The notes under the pieces: model-generated
Seen by the model: the letters and a program-made list of their open reading frames with translations, nothing else
What the model was told of the DNA's origin: nothing
Database searches by the model: none
Program-made: the position numbers and the translations under genes
Shown here: positions 53,922 to 63,600 of the stretch, one piece after another
Numbering within the stretch: position 1 is the first letter of the stretch
Layout: every line of letters begins with the position of its first letter
Assembly: GCA_965230415.1 (NCBI GenBank)
Contig: CBDDKZ010000005.1
Span: 2,170,001 to 2,234,000 of the forward strand
DNA length: 64,000 nt
Reading direction: 5' to 3'
Source of the DNA: CBDDKZ01 sp965230415
Lineage (GTDB): Bacteria > Bacteroidota > Bacteroidia > Cytophagales > JAAEPT01

Positions 53922-56354
53922 ATGTTTATGTTACAACGATGTTTGTGTTTTGCATGGTTATTTTTTATTCTTTTTACTGAGACTTCGGCAGCGATTGTTA
54001 GTGGCAAAGTGATTAATGCGGAAATGCAGGCTGTTCCTAATGCAAACCTGGAAATTGTTGAACTGCAAAAGACATCCAAAACGAATAAGAATGGAGCGTT
54101 TTCGTTTGATAATATACAGATTGGGACTTATAATTTTTACGTAACAGCTCCCGGTTACCTTAAAATGGTTAGAACAGTAGAAGTTTCTGACAGTGCGCTC
54201 AATTTATCTTTTCAGCTACAAAGAGATACCATTAGATTGAAAACCGTCATTGTTGAAGACGATAATCACGATGCTTATAATTGGGGTGCCGGTAACCTTC
54301 ATGATGTTGATGGTACCACGATTAATGCCAACAAGAAAAATGAAGTCATTAATACGGATGAAATAGTAGCTAATAAATCGGTGAATAATGCACGCCAGAT
54401 TTACGCAAAGGTAAGTGGGTTAAATATTTGGGAAGGAGACTGCGGAGGATTGCAAATTGCAATTGGCGGCCGGGGCTTGAGTCCCAGTCGTAATGCCAGT
54501 TTTAATACGCGTCAGAATGGCTATGATATAAGCGCAGATGCACTGGGATATCCTGATGCTTATTATAACCCGCCTGTTGAGGCCCTGGAACGCATTGAGA
54601 TTGTACGCGGAGCAGCTTCACTTCAGTATGGAACACAATTTGGTGGCGTAGTTAATTTTAAACTAAGGCAGGGATCTGCGGAAAAGAGGGCCGAAATAAC
54701 TTTTCGTGAGACAGTCGCTTCTTATGGTTTGATCAATTCCTTTAATAGTGTTGGCGGGAGCATAGGTAAATGGAACTACTATACTTTTTATCAATATAAA
54801 AGAGGGACATGTTGGCGACCCAACTCCAACTTTCATCAGCACACTTTTCATTTTAATTCACAATATAAATTGAGCAAAAAGTGGACTGTAGGTGCTGAAT
54901 ACACTCATATGGACTATTTAGCAAAACAAGCGGGAGGGCTTACAGATGCGCAGTTTGAAGATGACCCGAGGCAGTCGTTTCGAAACCGAAACTGGTTTCA
55001 GGTACATTGGAATTTGGGGGCGCTTATCTTCAACTACGAACCCAATCACCATACAAAATTAAATATCAGAACTTTCGGTTTACTGGCTGATCGCGCATCC
55101 TTAGGTAATTTAGATCCCGTAACGCGTTTGGATAACGATGAATCTGATAGGGATTTAATTGTTGGTACCTACAAAAACATAGGAAACGAAACGCGCTTGT
55201 TGCATAAGTACCATATTAAAAATAAAGAAGCGGTAGTATTATTGGGAACCAGATTGTATAGAGGTAATACGCTAAGCAAACAGGGTACCGGCAGTGCGGG
55301 CCGTAAAGCCGACTTTAATTTTATTTCAAGAGATGATAAGTTGGAGGGCTCTGAATATGAAAATCCCAGCGAGAATATTGCCCTGTTTAATGAGCATATC
55401 TTTTACCTTAACGATAAGTTGTCAATTACTCCCGGACTTCGGTTTGAGCACATTCGTACAGTAAGTGATGGTTATTACCGTGTACTTTTGAGGGATCGAC
55501 CAGGTAATATAATTGCGGATACACTATTTTATGATCTAAAAGATAATGCCAGACAAATCGGACTTGCCGGAATAGGAATTGGCTATGATCACAGTGACAG
55601 TCTCGAGATTTATGCCAATATTTCTCAAAACTATCGGAGTATTACCTTTTCAGATCTGCGCATTGTAAATCCAAATTTCAGAATTAATGAAAACTTGCAT
55701 GACGAGCGCGGGTTTAACGCTGATTTTGGACTGCGCGGACACTGGCAAAAATTACTTCACTTTGATGTCAGCTTATTTTATCTGAGATACCAGAACCGCA
55801 TTGGTGAAGTATTACGCGTCGACGAGCGTTTAGGAACTGTTTACCGCGAAAGAGCAAATATCGCAGACTCCCGGAATATAGGTATAGAGCTATTGTTGGA
55901 ATCTAATGTGATGAACTGGTTCAGGGACAAATCACGACTACAGCTCAACTTATATGTGAACACTTCATTTATTGATGCGGTGTATTTAAATGCAGATGAA
56001 AAGGCTTTTGAGGGAAAGAAAGTGGAATTAGTTCCGCCTTTTACCTTAAAGACAGGCGTGAATGCACGTCTGGGATCTTTTCAGCTTACCTGGCAATATA
56101 GTTATGTCGGAGAACATTTTTCAGACGCAACGAATGCAGAATTTACGTCTACGGGAACCATTGGTATAATCCCATCTTATGGAGTGATGGATTTGGCAGC
56201 TAGCTTTGATTATAAACGCTTCAGATTTGAGACTGGTATAAATAATGTTCTTAATACCTATTATTATACGCGCAGGGCTACCGGATATCCCGGACCCGGA
56301 ATTTTACCTTCAGACCCTCGTACTTTCTATTTTACACTTCAGGTGAAAATATGA
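53922..56354 (+). CDS. TonB-dependent outer-membrane receptor (FecA-like)
   Basis: This is an 810-residue protein. It has a signal peptide, a carboxypeptidase-like domain (~24-105: VSGKVINAEMQAVPNANLEI), a plug (~125-250: RQIYAKVSGLNIWEGDC, IEIVRGAASLQYGTQFGGVV) and a barrel ending TFYFTLQVKI. With DUF4856 and imelysin it forms a typical iron-acquisition cluster, and the receptor would bring a ferric complex into the periplasm. Last gene of the operon. Confidence 0.92.
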   Translation: MFMLQRCLCFAWLFFILFTETSAAIVSGKVINAEMQAVPNANLEIVELQKTSKTNKNGAFSFDNIQIGTYNFYVTAPGYLKMVRTVEVSDSALNLSFQLQRDTIRLKTVIVEDDNHDAYNWGAGNLHDVDGTTINANKKNEVINTDEIVANKSVNNARQIYAKVSGLNIWEGDCGGLQIAIGGRGLSPSRNASFNTRQNGYDISADALGYPDAYYNPPVEALERIEIVRGAASLQYGTQFGGVVNFKLRQGSAEKRAEITFRETVASYGLINSFNSVGGSIGKWNYYTFYQYKRGTCWRPNSNFHQHTFHFNSQYKLSKKWTVGAEYTHMDYLAKQAGGLTDAQFEDDPRQSFRNRNWFQVHWNLGALIFNYEPNHHTKLNIRTFGLLADRASLGNLDPVTRLDNDESDRDLIVGTYKNIGNETRLLHKYHIKNKEAVVLLGTRLYRGNTLSKQGTGSAGRKADFNFISRDDKLEGSEYENPSENIALFNEHIFYLNDKLSITPGLRFEHIRTVSDGYYRVLLRDRPGNIIADTLFYDLKDNARQIGLAGIGIGYDHSDSLEIYANISQNYRSITFSDLRIVNPNFRINENLHDERGFNADFGLRGHWQKLLHFDVSLFYLRYQNRIGEVLRVDERLGTVYRERANIADSRNIGIELLLESNVMNWFRDKSRLQLNLYVNTSFIDAVYLNADEKAFEGKKVELVPPFTLKTGVNARLGSFQLTWQYSYVGEHFSDATNAEFTSTGTIGIIPSYGVMDLAASFDYKRFRFETGINNVLNTYYYTRRATGYPGPGILPSDPRTFYFTLQVKI

Positions 56355-56382
56355 GTACGATACGGACGATCTTCAGCTGGGC

Positions 56383-56799
56383 TTAAATATACCCGTGAGC
56401 TTCCATAGATATGCGATCAAGGTAACTCTCTGCCTTGTTGATGTCATTTAGCTGAAACAATGGCATCGATGAATTGATTTGAATACGTTTGAGTTGCAGG
56501 GCCACTGCATCATTTGAATTTAAAACTTCGGCGGTTTGCAGTAGTCCGGCTTTTTTGAGCATTACTTGCATCTCTTGATGTAATTCACTCACTTCTTTGG
56601 GGTGTACCTTCATAGTGCGTGCATCTACAAGCAAGGTAAATTCCGGCACCAAATAAGAAATAGCCGTTTTGAAATCTGTGATGAAATTGGGGACAGCCGA
56701 TACGCTCGGCCAATAGCCTTTAACAGTTAAATAGGCTCTGTTAATGTCGATGTCGACACATAAAGAATAATAGTCGTTATCTACGATATTTGTTTTCAT
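56383..56799 (-). CDS. Small cytoplasmic protein, possibly SpoIIAA/STAS-like
   Basis: This is a 138-residue protein with no signal. The pattern DINRAYLTVKGYWPSVSAVPN, then FTLLVDARTMKVHPKEV and helices, resembles the STAS/SpoIIAA-like fold of small Bacteroidota proteins. No catalytic residues stand out. It converges with the TonB receptor gene. Confidence 0.5.
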   Translation of the reverse strand: MKTNIVDNDYYSLCVDIDINRAYLTVKGYWPSVSAVPNFITDFKTAISYLVPEFTLLVDARTMKVHPKEVSELHQEMQVMLKKAGLLQTAEVLNSNDAVALQLKRIQINSSMPLFQLNDINKAESYLDRISMEAHGYI

Positions 56800-56964
56800 G
56801 GCTAGCTTGATTTGTATGCCCTGTCTTATGTAACTTTCTTAACATTTTGATCAAAATAGATACAGATTATTAAGACTAATATAATAAAAAGTTTATAATA
56901 TACTATTGATTATTAGCTAATTGTAACTTTTGTGTCCATCGCTTGACAAATGCCTTACGGCTTA

Positions 56965-57119
56965 AAAATTAAAAAGCGGCCTCTATGAGGCCGCTCTTCG
57001 GTTGGTTAACTGGTTCGGTTATTAAACCTGGCTGTAAGAGATGTAGTTGCTTTGGCGATTTTATTGGTGATTAGCTTTTCAAAACAACAATTTAATTGGT
57101 GACCTTATTGTCAATTACT
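56965..57119 (-). ncRNA. Candidate small RNA with promoter and GC-rich terminator
   Basis: On the minus strand a TATATTTG element (complement of 57126-57133) is followed by about 150 nt with no open reading frame. The stretch ends in GCGGCCTC-ATA-GAGGCCGC (56976-56994) and a T-rich tail. A terminator here has no coding gene to end, which argues for an RNA gene. There is no homologue in the window. Confidence 0.4.
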
Positions 57120-57133
57120 ATGCTTCAAATATA

Positions 57134-57625
57134 GCAGCCAATTTGATTACCATGAAAAAAATGTGATAAATAGGTACCTAGGTGTTACGAACTACAAATT
57201 TGGTGTTGTTAAAGTGTTATTTCAGGTTTTAAATAAATGAATTGATCTATTTATTACGTGTATTATTTAATGATTTTATGTCGTTGAACGATTTGTATAT
57301 TTGTAAAAAATAATTTTTTAGCTGATAATTTCCTTATTGTAATGTTTTGCACTGGGGTTATATTTTTTAATAATGTGTCATTTATTACATTGATATTTTC
57401 TAGGCAATTTCTCTTAGCAATAGTAAGTGTTTTTCTATAAATAGGTCGTTATGATTCTGGTCAGGATAAGCAGTACAGCTATTCCCGAATTGTTCAAATT
57501 AGATGACCAATGTGATTGCTGTTTGTATTCAGTATTTATTCATTTGTAGGGTTTGGGGCTTCGTTTGTTGATTATACTTTTTTATTCCTTTGAATAAAGC
57601 TTGTTTTGTGTTTAGAACATCAACT
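57134..57625. other. A/T-rich intergenic region without recognised genes
   Basis: About 490 bp upstream of the giant gene at 57638. I see no gene, hairpin or repeat here beyond general A/T richness. Confidence 0.6.
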
Positions 57626-57633
57626 TAACTTTG
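57626..57633 (+). promoter_or_regulatory. TAACTTTG promoter element at the giant gene start
   Basis: TAACTTTG matches TAnnTTTG and TTTG (57605-57608) lies 17 bp upstream. The ATG starts 5 bp after it, so the transcript would be leaderless or almost so. Confidence 0.45.
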
Positions 57634-57637
57634 TATT

Positions 57638-60600
57638 ATGAATAAACTTTTAACGTGCCTTATTGCATTGATATGCAGTAGTACGATTTTTGCACAACAG
57701 GCCTATTGGGATATGATGAATGATCCTAATGCCAATCTAAACGACATCATTACCCGGGCGGAAGCACATTTTGATGCCATGGGAAGAGGTAAAGGTATAG
57801 GCATGAAGCCTTTTTACCGCTGGCTTAATGATAACAGACATAACTTTGACGAACAGGGTAATCGCATCAAAAAGGATAATCCTTATTTGCAATTACAAAA
57901 GTTCAAAAAAGCTAAAGGCGCTCAAAAGCTGGCTGCTGCTACTACTGATTTCCAATGGCATGAATTGGGGATGAGGTCTTTTGAACGTAATGTATCTGTA
58001 AACAACTTATTCAATTTTGGGCCTGGTAATGGACGCATTACCGGTATTGCTTACGATAATGTAAACAATATCATATATATAACTTCCCCTGGTGGTGGGT
58101 TGTGGAGTTCTGCCAATTCAGGAGCAAGCTGGGAACCGGTCGATGATCAGCTGGCTAGTCTCGAATTGATGACAGTTGCAGTTGACCCGAATAATACGAA
58201 TACTATTTATGTGGGTGGTAATTTCAATCGTTTGTTCAAATCTACCAATGCCGGTGCTGATTGGACAGCTCTGGATTTGGGAGTCGAGCCTCAATTCTCC
58301 GAATATTCCATTAAGAAAGTTGTTGTTAGACCTTCTAACTCCAATGAAGTGTTTGTAACATCTACTGAAGGCTTATTCAGGTCTACTAATGGTGGGGCCA
58401 GCTTTCAGCGAATTGTTGATGAGCGGAATTTTGAAGATGTTAAATTTAAAGCCGATAACGATAATATCGCCTTTGCGTCTTCCGATAGTATTTGGAGATC
58501 TACCGATGGTGGAGCAAACTGGACGTCTGTAAGTGACGGAGTGGTAGCAAGTGACCGTACCATGCTGGCAGTAACACCGGCAAATCCGGATATTGTATAT
58601 GCTATTCAGGCAAATTCATCGGACGGTTTAGGGTTTTTGTATAAATCTACAGATGCAGGTCTGTCATTTGATGTAGTTGTCACCGGAGACCCGGCTAATA
58701 GTACCAACTACTTATCAGGAAGCTTTAGAAGTAATCAGGCAGGTGGACAAGCACATTATGATATGGCAATTGCGGTTTCACCTAGCGATGCTGATGATGT
58801 TTGGATAGGTGGCGTGTATGCGCATCATTCAACAGATGGAGGACTTACTTTCCCTGAGCGTGCTATAGAGCTTACGGAAAATCGTGACGTTCATAACGAT
58901 CACCATGCCATGGAGTATATCAACGGTGAATTCTTTAATGGTAATGACGGTGGAATATATAAATATGATCCTGCACAAGAAGGCTTTATAGACTTAAGCG
59001 CAAATTTAGGTATTACTCAGTTCTATCGTATGGCTTCTTCTGAGGTTGATCCATACATAATCGTTGGCGGCTCGCAGGATAACGGATCGTGGCGAAAATT
59101 AGGAGACAATAACCCTGAAAATTGGAAGAAAGTAGGACCTGGCGATGGTATGGAAGCACTGGTACATCCTACCAATCCAATGACCATCTATTTCACATCA
59201 CAACACTTTCAACGTATGTATGTGTCGCATGACGGGGGTAATTCCGCGGATATTATTACCAGACCTTCTGGTGACAGCTGGACATGGACACCTGTTTTTA
59301 CTATTAATCCTATCGATGGTTCTAAAATTTATGTGGGTGCAGGAAATGTCTATGAATCTAGTGATAATGGTGCTTCATGGCAGAAACTGACCGATCATTC
59401 CGGAGTTATAAATGATATTGAAATTTGCAGAGCAAATACCGATGTTATTTATTATACCAATGGTGCAGGGATTTATGCTTCTACAAATGGCGGAGCTGAT
59501 TTCGCAGAAGTTGATCCAACTAATACGATAAGCAGGGGAACTCAGGAAGTGGCGTCATCTCCTTTCAATGCGAGTGTAATTGCTGTTTCTACCAACGATG
59601 ATGTTTATATGTCTTTTGATGGTGGTTTAACTTTTAACAATATCACAGCTAATTTGCCAGATTTGCACATCTATGATGTGGCCCTTGATGGCACAGCAAA
59701 TAACGGGGTTTATGTAGCCACAGAAATTGGAATTTATTACACCAATGACGATTTGGCCGGCTGGGAAACTTTTGGTTTAGGCCTGCCAAATGTTGCTGTA
59801 AGAGAATTAGATGTCAATTACGGTGCCCAGTTATTACGCGCGGCAACTTATGGTCGAGGTATCTGGGAAGTGCCACTTTTCACACCTGCCAATGTAGATG
59901 ATGACAATGATGGCTTTACAGCAGATGTGGATTGTAATGACGATGATGAAACTATAAATCCTGAAGCAAATGATGTAGCAGGAGATGGCATTGACGCCAA
60001 TTGTGATGGTTTTGATGGTAATAATCCTCAACAAGCTTTCAATGGTACTCCACAAACAATTCCTGGTATAGTAGAGGCTGAATTCTACGATGAAGGTGGC
60101 GCAGGAATAGCTTACTTTGATACCGATGCCGGAAATAATGGTAATGCCATTCGTAACGATGATGTCGATGTAGAATTCGGTTCTTCTAACGGTAATGTTG
60201 GTTGGATTTTTGACGGCGAATGGCTGAAGTATACAGTAGTGGTAGAAACCGACGGCCTTTATACAGTAAATGCAAGTGTCGCTTCTATTAACAGCGGTAC
60301 CAGCTTTAATCTAATGCTCGACGAACAAGAACTTACAGGTGCTATCGATGTACCAAATACAGGTAACTGGCAAATCTATCAAACAGTATCCGTTTCTGAT
60401 CTTAACTTAACTGCAGGAACGCACGAGTTGCGTTTCAATGCGACTGCAAATGGTTTTAATGTAGACGAATTTGAATTCGTTTTGGATCAGGATTTAACAG
60501 ATAACGATAAAGATGGTTATTTTGCATTTGAAGATTGTGACGATGAAAATAATGAAGTGCACCCATTAGCATATGAGCTTTTGAACAATGGAATTGACGA

Positions 60601-63600
60601 TAACTGTAATGGTGAAGCAATTAATTTTGATTATACCATCAGTACTGAAACTCCATGTGTTAACGAAGCATTCTTTCTTGATTTAACAGAGTCATCTACG
60701 CCTGAATTCTACCAGAGTTTTAATTGGATTGTTAGTTGGGATGGAGGATCTGTTTGGTTAGGTTATGAAGGTGAGGCCCGTGAAGTAATTGTGCCTGTAG
60801 AAGGTGAGATTATTATTTCTTCTTCTTTAAGTATTCCAAATCAGGATTCCCCGATTATTCCGGCACGTACAATGATGGTAAGTGCTTGTGATGACAATCA
60901 ACCTCCAGTAGTAGCGGCAGGTGACTTTAAGCAAATCACTTTACCTACCAATTCGGTAACTGTTGACGATGCAGTAGCTTTCGATAACGATGGTACTATT
61001 GCTTCTTTACAGTGGACACAAGATGCTGGACCTAATACAGCGACTATTTCAGGAGCTACGACTATTGAGCCTACATTCTCTGGTTTGGTAGAAGGTTTGT
61101 ATGATTTCCGTTTAACAGGAACAGATGACGATGGTGCCTCTAGCTTTGGTTTAGTAAGCGTACGTGTAAATCCTGCTGAAAACCAAGCACCAATTATAGC
61201 AGCGGGTGACTTCAAACAAATCACTTTGCCTACGAACTCAGTAACTGTAAACGATGCGGTAGCACGAGACAATGATGGTACAATCGCTTCTTTACTTTGG
61301 ACACAAGATGCTGGACCTAATACTGCGACTATTTCAGGAGCTACGACTATTGAGCCTACATTCTCTGGTTTGGTAGAAGGTTTGTATGATTTCCGTTTAA
61401 CAGGAACAGATGACGATGGTGCCTCTAGCTTTGGTTTAGTAAGCGTACGTGTAAATCCTGCTGAAAACCAAGCACCAATTATAGCAGCGGGTGACTTCAA
61501 ACAAATCACTTTGCCTACGAACTCGGTAACTGTAAACGATGCGGTAGCACGAGACAATGATGGTACAATCGCTTCTCTACTTTGGTCACAAGATTCGGGG
61601 CCTAATACAGCAACGATCAGCAATGGTACTACTATTGAACCTACATTCTCTGGTTTGGTAGAAGGTCTATACGAGTTCCGATTAACAGGAACAGATGATG
61701 ATGGTGCCTCTAGCTTCGGTACGGTAAGCGTACGTGTAAATCCTGCTGAAAACCAAGCACCAATTATAGCAGCGGGTGACTTCAAACAAATCACTTTGCC
61801 TACGAACTCGGTAACTGTAAACGATGCGGTAGCACGAGACAATGATGGTACAATCGCTTCTCTACTTTGGTCACAAGATTCGGGGCCTAATACAGCAACG
61901 ATCAGCAATGGTACTACTATTGAACCTACATTCTCTGGTTTGGTAGAAGGTCTATACGAGTTCCGATTAACAGGAACAGATGATGATGGTGCCTCGAGCT
62001 TCGGTACGGTAAGTGTACGTGTGAATCCTGCTGAAAACCAAGCTCCTGTTGTAGGTGCCGGTGACTTCAAGCAAATTACCTTGCCAACAGACTTTTTAGC
62101 CATTGATGATGCCGTAGCATTTGATAACGATGGTACAATCGTTTCACTTCAATGGACGCAAGACAGTGGGCCGAATACAGCAACAATCGGTAACGCCACT
62201 ACCATAGAGCCTACAATATCAGGATTGGTAGCAGGTCTTTACGAGTTCCGTTTAACGGCTACTGATGACGATGGTGCTACTAATTTCGGTACGGTAAGTG
62301 TACGTGTGCATCCTGCTGCGAGCAACCAAACGCCATTTAATGGTACTGCTCAGGTAATCCCTGGTACTGTGGAAGCAGAATTCTATGATGAAGGTGGCGC
62401 TAACGAAGCTTACTTCGATACCGATGCGGGTAACAACGGTAATTTCTTACGTAGCGACGATGTAGACGTAGAAGTTGGTTCTTCTAACGGTAACGTTGGC
62501 TGGATATTTGACGGTGAGTGGTTAGAATACACCGTGGACGTTCAGACTACCGGTTCATACAGTGTAGCTGTAAGTGTTGCATCTATCAATAGCGGTACAA
62601 GCTTCAACTTAGAGCTTGATGGCAATTCGTTGACAGGAACTATCAACGTACCAAATACAGGTAACTGGCAAAGTTATCAGACGGTGACGGCTGAAGGTCT
62701 TCAAATGACTGCCGGTACACACATCTTAAGATTCAATGCATTGGCCAATGGCTTCAATGTAGATGATTATGTGTTTACTTTAGAAGCGGGTCCTGTTGAC
62801 AATGACAACGATGGATTTACAGCCGATGTAGACTGTGATGATAACAACCCGGCTATTAACCCTGGTGCTACAGAGGTTTGTGACGGCGTTGATAACGATT
62901 GCGATGGCCAAATCGATGAAGGTGTACTTACCTTATTCTACTTTGACCGTGACCAGGATCAATTTGGTAGCCAAACCGAAGATCCGATCGCTGCATGTGT
63001 TTCTCCTGAACCTGCGTTCTTGTATGAAACCAACAACGATGACTGTGACGATACACGCGATGTTGACTTCCCTGGTGCACCGGAAAACTGTGACCAACGT
63101 GACAACGACTGTGATGGCCAGGTAGATGAAGGAATCGCCACTTCACAATTCTTTGCGGATGATGATAACGATGGTTTTGGTGACCCAAGTCGTCCGGTAC
63201 AATCATGTGGTTTCTTTGTAGGTATATCATCTAACGATGAGGACTGTAACGACGAAAACAGTGCAGTTAACCCTAATGCAGCTGAAATCTGCGATGGCAT
63301 TGATAACGACTGCGACGGTGAAATTGACGAAGACGGTGACTTAATTACCTGGTACCGTGACCAGGATAACGATACTTACGGAAACCCGGATATCACGATC
63401 GAATCTTGTACACAGCCTGATGGCTACGTAGACCGTGCAGGAGATTGTGACGATACACGTGACAATATGAACCCTGACGAGCAAGAGCTATGTGACCAAA
63501 TCGATAACAACTGTAATGGTGTGAACAACGAAGGATTGTTGATCATGCAATACCAGGATGTTGACGGTGACGGTTTCGGAACTCCGGATTCAAGCTTAAG

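Noticed and set aside
60898..62103. 401-codon minus-strand reading frame
   Set aside because: It is the antisense of the tandem 285-bp repeats; the open frame follows from repeat periodicity and has no signal or family features.
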